Source of the DNA: Bradyrhizobium sp. B124
GTDB lineage: Bacteria; Pseudomonadota; Alphaproteobacteria; Rhizobiales; Xanthobacteraceae
NCBI RefSeq assembly: GCF_038967635.1
Contig: NZ_CP152413.1
Coordinates: 3,100,001-3,164,000 of the forward strand
Direction: 5' to 3'
Length of the DNA stretch: 64,000 bases
In this document: piece after piece, positions 53,623 through 62,117 of the stretch
Layout: every line of letters starts with the position of its first letter
Numbering within the stretch: position 1 is the stretch's first letter
Notes under the pieces: generated by a model
Seen by the model: the letters and a program-made list of their open reading frames with translations, nothing else
Told to the model about the DNA's origin: nothing
Databases searched by the model: none
Program-made: the position numbers and the translations under genes

Positions 53623-54897
53623 TTACTGGTTGGCGACCTTCGGCTTGCCGTAGCTGATGCGATAGACCGCGCCGTTCCAGTCGTCGGAGACGAGCAGCGA
53701 GCCGTCCTTCAGCAGCATCACGTCGACCGGACGGCCGACATACTTGTTGTCCTCGAGGAAGCCGGTCATGAACGGCTCGACCGACTTCACGGTGCCGTCC
53801 TTGTTCAGCTTGACGACGACGACGTCACCGCCCTGCTTCTGCGACTTGTTCCAGGAGCCGTGACGCGCGACGAAGATCGCGTTCTTGTAGGCCTTCGGGA
53901 ACTGGCTTCCGGTGTAGAAGCGCATGCCGAGCGAGGCGGTATGCGGACCCATCAGGCCGACCGGCGCGGTGTAGTCCTTGCAGTTCTTGCCCCAGCCGAG
54001 CTCCTGGTCGATGATGTTGCCCTGGTAGCAGTAAGGCGCGCCGAAATCCTCGCCCGCCTTGGTGACGCGGTTGAGCTCGTCTTCCGGCACGGTCTCCGAC
54101 AGCCAGTCGCGGCCGTTGTCGGTGAAGTACATCTGCTTGGTCTCGGGATTCCAGTCGAAGCCGACCGAGTTGCGCACGCCGAGCGCGTAGACCTCGGCGC
54201 CGGAGCCGTCGAGATTCATGCGGCGGATCTGGCCATGGTCGGCGTCGTGCAGCACGTTGTTGCCGGGCTGGCCGACCGGGACATAGAGCTTGTTGTCGGG
54301 ACCGACGGCGATGAACTTCCAGCCATGCGCCTCGTCCTTCGGCAGCTTGTCGTAGATGACGGTCGGCTTCGGCGGGTTGTCCAGATTGTCCTCGATCTTG
54401 TCGATCTTGGAGACCTTCGAGAGCTCGGCGATGTAGAGCGTGCCATCCTTGAAGGCGACGCCGTTCGGACGGTAGAGGCCGGAGGCGATCACCTTGACCG
54501 AGCGTTTGCCGTCCTTGTTGACGATCGCATAGACCTTGTCAACAAGCCGGCTGCCGACGAACACGGTGCCCTTGTCGCCGAGCGCCAACGAACGCGCATT
54601 GGCCATGCCGGCGGCATAGACCTCGACATTGAAGCCGGCCGGCACCTTGAGCTTGGCGAGCGGCAGCTTGTCGGGCGCGGACGGCAGCGGCGGCGGCGCC
54701 ACCGGCGCGAGCTTGGCGGCGGCTTCATTGTCCGGACGCCCGATCATGGGCGAGCCCGGCGGCAGCGGCTGGGCGGCCGGCGCGGCATCTGCGGCGGGCG
54801 CGGCCGCCGGCTGTTGCGCCGCAGCGGAGAGCGTGAACGCCCCCAGCATGGCCCCCGCGAGCAGCAGGCTGCGCGGTGCGAACGAGTGTTTTTTCAT
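53623..54897 (-). CDS. PQQ-dependent sorbosone/sugar dehydrogenase-like protein
   Basis: A 424-residue periplasmic protein. A signal peptide (SLLLAGAMLGAFTLSAAAQQ) is followed by a Pro/Ala-rich spacer to about residue 80 and a six-bladed beta-propeller of the glucose/sorbosone dehydrogenase family: GFNVEVYAAGMANARSLALG, VIASGLYRPNGVAFKDGTLY, GHGWKF-type EAHGWKFIAVGPDNKLYVPV, SVGFDWNPETKQMYFTDNGR and FVARHGSWNKSQKQGGDVVV. Soluble members bind PQQ and Ca. The exact sugar or aldehyde substrate is unknown. It is 766 bp from pqqA and divergent from it. Confidence 0.85.
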   Translation of the reverse strand: MKKHSFAPRSLLLAGAMLGAFTLSAAAQQPAAAPAADAAPAAQPLPPGSPMIGRPDNEAAAKLAPVAPPPLPSAPDKLPLAKLKVPAGFNVEVYAAGMANARSLALGDKGTVFVGSRLVDKVYAIVNKDGKRSVKVIASGLYRPNGVAFKDGTLYIAELSKVSKIDKIEDNLDNPPKPTVIYDKLPKDEAHGWKFIAVGPDNKLYVPVGQPGNNVLHDADHGQIRRMNLDGSGAEVYALGVRNSVGFDWNPETKQMYFTDNGRDWLSETVPEDELNRVTKAGEDFGAPYCYQGNIIDQELGWGKNCKDYTAPVGLMGPHTASLGMRFYTGSQFPKAYKNAIFVARHGSWNKSQKQGGDVVVVKLNKDGTVKSVEPFMTGFLEDNKYVGRPVDVMLLKDGSLLVSDDWNGAVYRISYGKPKVANQ

Positions 54898-55080
54898 GAT
54901 GGTCTCCCCTGGGTGGAAGCCGTTGTTGACTGCGCCATTAACGTCGACCGGCGCTATTCGGCTTTCCGTTCATAGTCTTGCGAATTTGTCCGGACAATTG
55001 CAATCGGAAACATGCTGACATCGGCCAACGCATGGTTGTGGCCACGCGATCGTGTCGGTGTGCCTCGGTGTCGGTGTCTC

Positions 55081-55338
55081 TCAGTGCCTTGTCATCGAAT
55101 GATCAGGGCGATCGAGAATGGCCTCCGTGAACGGAAACTCCAGCACGATCTCGCCCTCGTCGTCGGTCACCTCGATCACCGCGCTGAGCAGCGCGCCGTC
55201 GGCACCCTCGGTCTTGAGCAGTTCGCGAATCATCGCCCGCGCCATCTCCCATGCACGATCCGGATCCCGCAGGATTTCACCATCGGGATCGGAGATCAGC
55301 TCGTCGCCGATACGGGTGTTGAAGAAATAGCGTGGCAT
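55081..55338 (-). CDS. DUF6894-like small protein
   Basis: An 85-residue protein: MPRYFFNTRIGDELISDPDG, then EILRDPDRAWEMARAMIREL and IEVTDDEGEIVLEFPFTEAI. It has the DUF6894 N-terminal RYFF strand, a central helix and a beta hairpin. It is a paralogue of the gene at 9704-9937. The role is unknown. It is divergent from pqqA; the 325-bp gap holds the pqq promoter region. Confidence 0.82.
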   Translation of the reverse strand: MPRYFFNTRIGDELISDPDGEILRDPDRAWEMARAMIRELLKTEGADGALLSAVIEVTDDEGEIVLEFPFTEAILDRPDHSMTRH

Positions 55339-55592
55339 CGGCAGAACTCGGCTCGGTTAGTCGCTTCCCGTCACGGGGAAGCACAGAATCGTCATCAGGA
55401 CCTTCGGAGGATCGAATGGCCCCTGTCTCATAGTCCAAGATCACCATTCACCGTGTGGCGAACAACAGGAAAAAGGTCTGATCCCACCGGGTTTTGACGG
55501 GAAATGCGCGCACAAATTTGTGAGCGGGTCGGATTTGCTTCCCGCAGTGCAGCATGCGCTTCCGCAGGGCCGCTTGCGAAAAATTTAAGTGG

Positions 55593-55639
55593 CGAACTTT
55601 TCGAACCGCAGTAGTTTAACCTCCAGGGCGGAAAGTTCG
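55593..55639. promoter_or_regulatory. Inverted repeat upstream of pqqA
   Basis: Arms CGAACTTT (55593-55600) and AAAGTTCG (55632-55639) are separated by 31 bp and end 24 bp before the pqqA start. It could be part of an operator or of the 5' leader. I see no convincing -35/-10 pair, so the pqq promoter is not placed. Confidence 0.35.
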
Positions 55640-55663
55640 TCCGGTTGCAACAAGGAGAGCCTA

Positions 55664-55744
55664 ATGGCCTGGAAAGCACCGAAGATCGTCGAAGTGTCGG
55701 TCGGCATGGAAATCAACATGTATATGTGCGCCACCCGCAAGTAA
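55664..55744 (+). CDS. pqqA: Pyrroloquinoline quinone precursor peptide PqqA
   Basis: A 26-residue peptide, MAWKAPKIVEVSVGMEINMY followed by MCATRK. Glu16 and Tyr20, in the E-x-x-x-Y spacing, are the residues joined by PqqE to build the PQQ skeleton. AAGGAGA lies 7 nt before ATG 55664, a near-perfect ribosome-binding site fitting a gene needed at high level. It is the first gene of pqqABCDE; a 171-bp gap separates it from pqqB. Confidence 0.97.
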   Translation: MAWKAPKIVEVSVGMEINMYMCATRK

Positions 55745-55915
55745 GCGGCAGCGCCCTATACACGTTTAGCGTTTTAGCGCAGGTGGACATCCGGGCGTAA
55801 CGCGCTCCCGAGCATGGGGGTGTGTTCCAAGCCGGGGTCCACCTCGTAACGTTTCTGGGTCCAGGTTGTTGGGCCGAGTTGATGGGTCCGAGTTAACGTC
55901 TCCAGGGGACGGATC

Positions 55916-56845
55916 ATGCTTCGTGTCGTCGTCCTGGGTGCCGCGGCGGGTGGCGGCGTTCCGCAGTGGAACTGCGGCTGTGCCGTCTGCAGGACGGCGC
56001 GAAGCGACCATCCCGAATTGCAGAGCACGCAGGCCTCGATTGCCGTCAGCGGCGATGGCGCGCACTGGTTCCTGGTCAACGCTTCCCCGGATCTGCGTCA
56101 GCAGCTGATCGCGACGCCGCAGCTACATCCGAAGCACGGCGCCCTGCGCCACAGCCCGATCGCGGGCGTCATCCTCACCAATAGCGAGATTGATGCCGTC
56201 GCCGGGCTGTTGTCGATGCGCGAAGGCTCGCCGTTCGCGATCTACGCCCATGAGCGGGTGCTGGCGATCCTGCGCGCGAACAGCATCTTCAACGTGCTGA
56301 GCGAAAAGAACGTCGCCCGCCGGCCGATCGCGGTCGACCAGGCCTTCGAGCCGGCCCTGCCCGACGGATCGCCGTCCGGGCTCGAGGTGCTGCCGTTCGA
56401 GGTTCCCGGCAAGGGCGCCTGGTATCTCGAGGGCAAGGCGCATCCGGCGGGTGCCGACGGCGTCGGCGATACGCTGGGCCTGCGTATTGCGGACAAGCGC
56501 AGCGGCAAATACTTCTACTTCCTGGCCGCCTGCGCCCGGGTGACCGACGACCTGAAGTCACGGCTCAAGGGCGCGCCGCTGGTGTTCTTCGACGGCACGG
56601 TGTGGCGCGACGACGAGCTGATCGCGGCGGGCCTTGGCAACAAGACCGGCCAGGGCATGGGACATATCGCGATGTCGGGCGATCAGGGTGCGATCGCGAG
56701 CCTCGCCGGGCTCGACATCGGACGAAAAGTGTTTTTGCATATCAACAACTCCAACCCGGCGCTGCTTGGGACCTCGGCCGAACGCAAGACGGCCGAACAG
56801 GCGGGTTGGCAGATTCCCGCCGACGGAACGGAGATCGTGCTGTGA
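55916..56845 (+). CDS. pqqB: PQQ biosynthesis protein PqqB
   Basis: A 309-residue metallo-beta-lactamase-fold protein. It starts MLRVVVLGAAAGGGVPQWNC with the family zinc-binding Cys residues (CGCAVCRTA), and contains SIAVSGDGAHWFLVNASPDL, ILTNSEIDAVAGLLSMREG, YFYFLAACARVTDDLKSRL, LVFFDGTVWRDDE, and GHIAMSGDQGAIASLAG. PqqB is a hydroxylase acting on the Tyr-derived intermediate. The His of the usual HxHxDH is replaced by NSEID as in other PqqB proteins. The stop overlaps the pqqC start by GTGA. Confidence 0.96.
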   Translation: MLRVVVLGAAAGGGVPQWNCGCAVCRTARSDHPELQSTQASIAVSGDGAHWFLVNASPDLRQQLIATPQLHPKHGALRHSPIAGVILTNSEIDAVAGLLSMREGSPFAIYAHERVLAILRANSIFNVLSEKNVARRPIAVDQAFEPALPDGSPSGLEVLPFEVPGKGAWYLEGKAHPAGADGVGDTLGLRIADKRSGKYFYFLAACARVTDDLKSRLKGAPLVFFDGTVWRDDELIAAGLGNKTGQGMGHIAMSGDQGAIASLAGLDIGRKVFLHINNSNPALLGTSAERKTAEQAGWQIPADGTEIVL

Positions 56846-57621
56846 ATGTCGTGCCTAGCTCTGGAATGACCGCGCTCTCGATCGGCAAGGGCATCACGCT
56901 CGATAGCGCCGAGGCGATGGAATCTGTGCTGCGCACGATCGGCGCAACGCGCTATCACAGCCTGCACCCGTTCCACCGTCTGCTGCACGGCGGCAAGCTC
57001 AACAAGGGCCAGGTCCAGGCCTGGGCACTGAACCGTTACTACTACCAGAGCACGATCCCGCTGAAGGACGCGATGGTGATGACACGCTTCCGCGACCGCA
57101 TGACGCGGGTCGAGTGGCGACACCGCATCGAGGACCATGACGGCGATCTCGGCAATGAAGGCGGCATCGAGCGCTGGCTGAAGCTGACCGAAGGCCTCGG
57201 CCTCGACACCGCCTATGTCGAGTCCACCGAAGGCATCCTGCCGGCGACGCGCTTTGCCGTGGAAGCCTATGTGCATTTCTGCCGCGACCGCACGCCGCTG
57301 GAGGCGATCGCCTCCTCGCTCACCGAATTGTTCGCGCCGAACCTGCACGAGGAGCGCATCTCGGGGATGCTGAAGCATTACGACTTCGTCAATCCCGACA
57401 TCATGAGTTATTTCAGCCGCCGCCTGACCCAGGCGCCGCGCGACGCCGGCTTCGCGCTCGACTACGTCAAGCAGCATGCCAGGACGCCCGCCGAGCGCGA
57501 GGCGGTCTGCAATGCGCTGATCTTCAAGACCAACGTGCTGTGGGTGCAGCTCGACGCGCTTTATCACGCCTATGTCGAGGGCCATATTCCGCCCGGCGCC
57601 TTCGTGCCGAAGACGAGCTAG
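56842..57621 (+). CDS. pqqC: Pyrroloquinoline-quinone synthase PqqC
   Basis: A 259-residue all-helical oxidase that closes the last ring of PQQ using O2. The family core includes GATRYHSLHPFHRLLHGGKL, VQAWALNRYYYQSTIPLKDA, HRIEDHDGDLGNEGGIERWL, and SLTELFAPNLHEERISGMLK, with the active-site His, Tyr and Arg residues. GTG 56842 is chosen because GGAG lies 8 nt upstream and the codon overlaps the pqqB stop; ATG 56866 would be the alternative. A palindromic repeat separates it from pqqD. Confidence 0.96.
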   Translation: MNVVPSSGMTALSIGKGITLDSAEAMESVLRTIGATRYHSLHPFHRLLHGGKLNKGQVQAWALNRYYYQSTIPLKDAMVMTRFRDRMTRVEWRHRIEDHDGDLGNEGGIERWLKLTEGLGLDTAYVESTEGILPATRFAVEAYVHFCRDRTPLEAIASSLTELFAPNLHEERISGMLKHYDFVNPDIMSYFSRRLTQAPRDAGFALDYVKQHARTPAEREAVCNALIFKTNVLWVQLDALYHAYVEGHIPPGAFVPKTS

Positions 57622-57669
57622 AGCATGATCCGGAAAAGTGGGAACCGGTTTTCCGAAAGATCATGCTCA
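57622..57669. repeat. Palindromic repeat inside the pqq operon
   Basis: About 48 bp: outer arms GAGCATGATC and GATCATGCTC, inner arms CGGAAAA and TTTTCCG around GTGGGAACCGG. It fills most of the pqqC-pqqD gap of 64 bp. The outer arms are shared with the element at 10695-10761. Confidence 0.88.
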
Positions 57670-57685
57670 AATAAAGAGACGTAAC

Positions 57686-57994
57686 ATGGCCAGCCGCAAC
57701 ATCAGCGTCAGCGAGACCAGCCGGCCGAAACTGCCGCGCCATACCAAGCTGAAATTCGACGAGACGCGGCAGGTCTGGGTGATCCTGGCGCCGGAGCGCG
57801 TGCTGGCGCCCGATGAAATCGCGGTCGAGGTGCTGCAGCTCTGCGACGGCGTGCGCAGTGTCGCCCAGATGGTGGACCAGCTCGCGGAAAAATACGCCGC
57901 GCCGCGCGAGGCGATCGCGACCGACGTGATCGCGATGTTGCAGGATCTGGCCGACAAGGGCTTTCTCACCGAAGCGCGCGAGAGCACAGCATGA
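57686..57994 (+). CDS. pqqD: PQQ biosynthesis protein PqqD
   Basis: A 102-residue peptide chaperone that holds PqqA and presents it to PqqE. The family stretches are PRHTKLKFDETRQVWVILAP, ERVLAPDEIAVEVLQLCDG and IATDVIAMLQDLADKGFLT. It is a RiPP recognition element. ATG 57686 has AGAGA upstream; the stop overlaps the pqqE start by ATGA. Confidence 0.95.
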   Translation: MASRNISVSETSRPKLPRHTKLKFDETRQVWVILAPERVLAPDEIAVEVLQLCDGVRSVAQMVDQLAEKYAAPREAIATDVIAMLQDLADKGFLTEARESTA

Positions 57995-59211
57995 GTGATA
58001 CGCTCGCCGGTAACAAGACAACGACAGCAGGCCCGACCGACGGGCTCGCGGTGCTCGAGCAAACGCGCTCGGCGGCCGAGACCTACGGCATCCCGCTCGC
58101 GGTGCTGCTCGAGATCACCCACCGCTGTCCGTTGCAATGCCCGTATTGCTCGAATCCGGTCGAGCTCGACCGTGGCTCGACCGAGCTCACCACCGAGGAA
58201 TGGAAGAAGGTGCTGAGCGAGCTTGCCGAGCTCGGTGTGCTGCAGATCCATTTCTCCGGCGGCGAGCCGACCGCGCGCAAGGACATCGTCGAGCTGGTGC
58301 GGCACGCGACCGATGTCGGGCTGTATTCCAACCTGATCACCTCGGCGGTGCTGCTGACCAGGGACAAGCTGTCGGCGCTGGCCGATGCCGGCCTCAGCCA
58401 TGTGCAGATCAGCTTCCAGGGCAATGAACCCATGGTTGCCGATCGCGTTGCGGGCCTCAAGGACGCGCACCGCAAGAAGCTCGAAGTCGCGAAATGGACG
58501 CGCGAGCTTGACATGCCGCTCACGGTGAATGCGGTGATGCACCGGCAGAACCTGCATCAGCTCTCCGACATCATCCAGATGGCGGTCGACCTCGACGCCG
58601 ACCGGCTCGAAGTCGCCAACGTGCAGTATTACGGCTGGGCGCTGAAGAACCGCGCCGCGCTGATGCCGACGATCGCGCAGATCGAGGAGACCAGCCGGAT
58701 CGTCGAGGAAGCGCAAGTGCGCCTGAAGGGCACGCTCGCGATCGACTACGTGGTGCCGGACTACTACGCGCTGCGGCCGAAGAAATGCATGGGCGGCTGG
58801 GGCCGCCAGTTCTTCAACATCTCGCCGGCCGGCAAGGTGCTGCCGTGCCATGCCGCCGAGAGCATCACGGGGCTCGAATTCGAGTCGGTGCGCTCGAACC
58901 ATTCGATCGCCTGGATCTGGCAGAACTCGGAGGCCTTCAACCGCTATCGCGGCACGGGCTGGATGCCGGAGCCCTGCAAGAGCTGCGAGTTCCGCGAGAT
59001 CGACTACGGCGGCTGTCGCTGCCAGGCGTTTGCGCTGACCGGCGATGCCGGCAACACCGACCCGGCCTGCGCGCTGTCGCCGCGGCATGAGGAGATTTTC
59101 AAGCAGGCCGAGCGGGAATCCGCCGGCACGCAGAACCGCTTCCTCTACCGCAACTTCGCCGGCGGCACGCTGGAGACGGACGAACCCCAGGACAAACCTC
59201 ATGGCGCCTGA
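57991..59211 (+). CDS. pqqE: PQQ biosynthesis radical SAM protein PqqE
   Basis: A 406-residue radical SAM enzyme that makes the Glu-Tyr carbon-carbon bond in PqqA. The SAM-binding [4Fe-4S] cluster motif CxxxCxxC is HRCPLQCPYCSNPVEL, followed by HFSGGEPTARKD. The C-terminal SPASM domain has cysteines at KKCMGGWG, VLPCHAAES, PCKSCEFREIDYGGCRCQAF and DPACALS for auxiliary clusters. Start ATG 57991 overlaps pqqD; the end overlaps the peptidase gene by 11 bp. Confidence 0.97.
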   Translation: MSDTLAGNKTTTAGPTDGLAVLEQTRSAAETYGIPLAVLLEITHRCPLQCPYCSNPVELDRGSTELTTEEWKKVLSELAELGVLQIHFSGGEPTARKDIVELVRHATDVGLYSNLITSAVLLTRDKLSALADAGLSHVQISFQGNEPMVADRVAGLKDAHRKKLEVAKWTRELDMPLTVNAVMHRQNLHQLSDIIQMAVDLDADRLEVANVQYYGWALKNRAALMPTIAQIEETSRIVEEAQVRLKGTLAIDYVVPDYYALRPKKCMGGWGRQFFNISPAGKVLPCHAAESITGLEFESVRSNHSIAWIWQNSEAFNRYRGTGWMPEPCKSCEFREIDYGGCRCQAFALTGDAGNTDPACALSPRHEEIFKQAERESAGTQNRFLYRNFAGGTLETDEPQDKPHGA

Positions 59212-60175
59212 TGCCGATGCCGGCAAGGCTGCCAGGCGCGCCGATCCGTTTGCTCCGCTGACGTCGGAATGGCTCGATGTGGGCGACGGCCACGACCTCC
59301 ATGTCGAGAGCGTCGGACGCGAAGGCGGCATCCCCGCGGTCTATCTGCATGGTGGCCCGGGCAGCGGCTGCCAGCCGGATCATCGCCGGCTGTTCGATCC
59401 CGAGCGCTTTCACGCCGTGCTGTTCGACCAGCGCGGCTGCGGCCGCAGCCGGCCGAAGGGCAGCCGCGACCACAACACGACGCAGCATTTGATCGCCGAC
59501 ATGGAGAAGATCCGCGAACGCTTCGGCTTCGCGCGCTGGATGGTGGTCGGCGGCTCCTGGGGCGCGACGCTGGCGCTGGCCTATGCGCAGGCGCATCCCG
59601 AGCGGGTCAGCGGGCTCGCACTGCGCGCGACGTTTCTCGGCACCAGCGAAGAGCTGGAAGACGTTTTCCAGCGCGCTTTGCCGCGCTTCTATCCCGGCCT
59701 CTCCGAGGACTTCCTCAACTTCCTGCCCGAGAACGAGCGTGCGGCGCCGCTTGCGGCCTATTACCGCCGCATCCTCGATCCTGATATGGCCGTGCATGCG
59801 CCGGCCGCACGCGCCTGGCACGACACCGAACGCACGCTGTCGGAGCACACGCCGAAGCAGACGCGGCTCGACCTGACGAAGACAGCAGGCGCCCTGCCCT
59901 CGACGCCGTTCATGGAGGCCCATTACTTCGCCAACAATTGCTTCATGCGGCCCAACCAGCTGATTGATGAGGCCGGCAAGCTCGCCGGCATTCCCGGCAT
60001 CCTGGTGCAGGGCCGCTACGATCTGCTGTGCCCGCCCGCGACCTCGCACGCGCTCGCCGCGCGCTGGCCGGGCAGCGAGGTCCGCATCATCGATGGCGCC
60101 GGCCACATCCTCTACGATCCCGGCATCCGCAACGCGGTGATGAAGGCGATCGCGGATCTCGCGGCAAAACAATGA
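59201..60175 (+). CDS. pip: Proline iminopeptidase (alpha/beta hydrolase) in the pqq operon
   Basis: A 324-residue S33 peptidase that releases an N-terminal residue, classically Pro. The oxyanion motif is VYLHGGPGSGCQPDHRRLFD, the nucleophile Ser is in VVGGSWGATLALAYA, the Asp in VQGRYDLLCPPAT and the His in DGAGHILYDPG. DQRGCGRSRPKGS is the family loop. It overlaps the last 11 bp of pqqE and so is coupled to it. It may help degrade cross-linked PqqA, a step done by PqqF/G-type peptidases elsewhere; that is inference. Confidence 0.9.
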   Translation: MAPDADAGKAARRADPFAPLTSEWLDVGDGHDLHVESVGREGGIPAVYLHGGPGSGCQPDHRRLFDPERFHAVLFDQRGCGRSRPKGSRDHNTTQHLIADMEKIRERFGFARWMVVGGSWGATLALAYAQAHPERVSGLALRATFLGTSEELEDVFQRALPRFYPGLSEDFLNFLPENERAAPLAAYYRRILDPDMAVHAPAARAWHDTERTLSEHTPKQTRLDLTKTAGALPSTPFMEAHYFANNCFMRPNQLIDEAGKLAGIPGILVQGRYDLLCPPATSHALAARWPGSEVRIIDGAGHILYDPGIRNAVMKAIADLAAKQ

Positions 60176-60216
60176 TCAGGGCGCGTACTCATAAACTGGA
60201 GCGCCCGCAAGGCGGG

Positions 60217-60414
60217 CTAATCGGACTGTGAAGACGACAGGAGTTCAACCTGTCCGTCCGGGGTCTTTTGGATTTGTCGTACAAGGTCGTTTGCCGCTTC
60301 GTCTGTCCAATCAGGATTAAAGATGTGAAGATGCCCGCCGAATAATCGGTATGGCCTTCCTCGTGCCGGCGACGCATCGCAGCCGCGCGCTCTCGATCGA
60401 ATGGCGGCGCTCAA
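60217..60414 (-). CDS. Doubtful ORF, 65 aa
   Basis: TTG 60414 overlaps the MarR stop by TTGA. After an Arg-rich start the frame reads RLFGGHLHIFNPDWTDEAAN, then DLVRQIQKTPDGQVELLSSS, which looks more protein-like than chance. No ribosome-binding site is visible and the local GC is lower than around it. It may be a gene remnant or spurious; I know no family. Confidence 0.3.
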   Translation of the reverse strand: MSAAIRSRARGCDASPARGRPYRLFGGHLHIFNPDWTDEAANDLVRQIQKTPDGQVELLSSSQSD

Positions 60415-60863
60415 TCCTCCGATGAGCTCGGCTTGATGCTACCGACGACCATGTCGCGCAGGGCCTTTCGCAGCACGGCGACATTTTTCGCCCCGTTCAG
60501 CTGCTCGAACTCCCGCTGGGCACGCTGCCAAAGCGGAGCGGCCTTGTCGTGAAGACGGCGGCCGGCATCAGTCAGCTCGATGAGGCGGCTTCGTCCATCG
60601 GTGGGCGAGGACCGGATCCGAACGAGGCCGTCACGTTCCAGGAAGCCGACCATCTTGCCCATGGCGGTCCGTTCGATGTCGAGCTGCTCGGCGAGCGCGT
60701 TGACGGCGGCGCTGCCGAGTTCGTTCAGCGCCGCCAGGGTGAGGAACTGCGTGATGCGCAGGCCAAACGGTTCGAGGTGAGCGTCATAGAAGCGCGAGAT
60801 CTGCCGGTTGGCCTTCCTCATGGCGGCGCAGTTGCATTGATCGACTCCCAGAGGCTTGTTCAC
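60411..60863 (-). CDS. MarR-family transcriptional regulator
   Basis: A 150-residue winged-helix regulator. The DNA-binding part includes LRITQFLTLAALNELGSAAV, NALAEQLDIERTAMGKMVGF, LERDGLVRIRSSPTDGRSRL and IELTDAGRRL, the typical MarR recognition helix and wing. GTG 60863 (MNKPLGVDQCNCAAM) is the start because AAGGAG lies exactly 7 nt upstream; ATG 60893 has no such site. The Cys pair in QCNCAAM at residues of about 10-12 could be redox-sensitive, though this is a guess. It is the last gene of a four-gene run and probably represses it. Confidence 0.9.
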   Translation of the reverse strand: MNKPLGVDQCNCAAMRKANRQISRFYDAHLEPFGLRITQFLTLAALNELGSAAVNALAEQLDIERTAMGKMVGFLERDGLVRIRSSPTDGRSRLIELTDAGRRLHDKAAPLWQRAQREFEQLNGAKNVAVLRKALRDMVVGSIKPSSSED

Positions 60864-60942
60864 GGCAACACTCCTTGTTGTTCTCGTTTCCATCGCGGCC
60901 CGCGCCGCGAATACAGGCGCGGCGCGGGCGCAGCCGATGCTC

Positions 60943-61656
60943 TCAAAACCCTTGCGGCGGGGTGATGTAGCCGGGCTCCTCGGCCGCAAGCGTGCTCTTC
61001 AGCACCGCCGTTCCTTTGTCGGCCATCACCTCGCTCTTGCCGGCGGCGAGGGCGTCGTAGGTCTGGCGCACCACGTCCTCGGGGCTCGCCTTCGGCACGT
61101 CAATGCCGTTGGTCAGGTCGGTGTCCACGAACCCGACATGCAGGCCGAGAACCTGAACGCCGCGTTCGCGCAGATGAAAGCGAAGCTGGTTGGTGTAGCT
61201 CCAGGCCGCCGCCTTTGACGCGGCATAGGGCGTCAAGATCGGCCGCGGCAGCCACACGATGTCTGAGAGCACGTTGACGATGGCGGCGTTCGGCTTCGTC
61301 GACAGGATCGGTTCGAAGGCCTGCGTGACGCGCACGACGCCATAATAGTTGGTATCGAACATGCGGGCGGATTGCGCCACGACGTCGGTCGACAGCGGCC
61401 CGTCGATCAGAGCAGCAACTCCGGCGTTGTTGATCAGTACCGTCGTATCGGCCGCCAACTTGGCGGCAGCCGAGATTGAGGTCGGATCGGTGACGTCGAT
61501 CTTGACCGGGATGATGCCGGGCTCGTTGAAGCCGTCTGTCTTGCGCATGCCCGCATAGACTTTCGCGGCACCGCGGCGACGTGCCTCACGTGCAAAGGCT
61601 AGGCCCAGGCCGCGATTGGCTCCAGTGATGAAGACGGTTGCGTTCTTGATATCCAT
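60943..61656 (-). CDS. Short-chain dehydrogenase/reductase
   Basis: A 237-residue classical SDR. The NAD(P)-binding motif is ITGANRGLGLAFAREARRRG, the core NNAGVAAL is present as LINNAGVAAL, and the catalytic Tyr and Lys are in TPYAASKAAAWSYT. The catalytic Ser lies in VNVLSDIVWLPRP. Substrate unknown. It follows the NTF2-like gene by 56 bp and precedes the MarR gene by 79 bp. Confidence 0.9.
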   Translation of the reverse strand: MDIKNATVFITGANRGLGLAFAREARRRGAAKVYAGMRKTDGFNEPGIIPVKIDVTDPTSISAAAKLAADTTVLINNAGVAALIDGPLSTDVVAQSARMFDTNYYGVVRVTQAFEPILSTKPNAAIVNVLSDIVWLPRPILTPYAASKAAAWSYTNQLRFHLRERGVQVLGLHVGFVDTDLTNGIDVPKASPEDVVRQTYDALAAGKSEVMADKGTAVLKSTLAAEEPGYITPPQGF

Positions 61657-61712
61657 GACAGTCTACCTTTCCAATTTCGTCAAAGGCTGTTCGCGCTGCT
61701 AGCCTCTTTGGT

Positions 61713-62087
61713 TTAGATAACGAGAGTTTCCGGCAGTTGCTTCGACAGCCGCTCGCGCAGGCCGGCGGCAAGGGACAGCACTGCGCCAAGCGGACTCATC
61801 CGCACACTGACGCGCGGTACCGATCCGTCGGGATTGTGCTCGACGATCACGGCTGCGCTCAGCTTCTCTCCGCTGGTAAGCGTGGCTTCGTATTCGAGAA
61901 CAAGCCGCGAGCCGACATCCTGCACGAAGGTCGGTGTTTGCGACACGGAGAAGGTGCCGACGGCATCGACGACGCGTCGGATGGCGTCGCGTCCCGTGAC
62001 GGGACCGCGCAGGACGGAGCTGAGCAGCTGCGCGTCAGCAGTCAGATCGTCCAGAAACGGATGGCGCTCGGTTTGGGGATGGGACAT
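61713..62087 (-). CDS. NTF2-like (SnoaL-type) protein
   Basis: A 124-residue protein with a cone-shaped NTF2-like fold: HPFLDDLTADAQLLSSVLRG, TGRDAIRRVVDAVGTFSVSQ, RLVLEYEATLTSGEKLSAAV and IVEHNPDGSVPRVSVRMSPL. Members are small isomerases, cyclases or binding proteins; no catalytic residue can be assigned. It sits 30 bp after the NmrA-like gene and 56 bp before the SDR gene on the same strand. Confidence 0.75.
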   Translation of the reverse strand: MSHPQTERHPFLDDLTADAQLLSSVLRGPVTGRDAIRRVVDAVGTFSVSQTPTFVQDVGSRLVLEYEATLTSGEKLSAAVIVEHNPDGSVPRVSVRMSPLGAVLSLAAGLRERLSKQLPETLVI

Positions 62088-62117
62088 TTCTCAAACTCAT
62101 GCTGGCTTTGGTCATGT

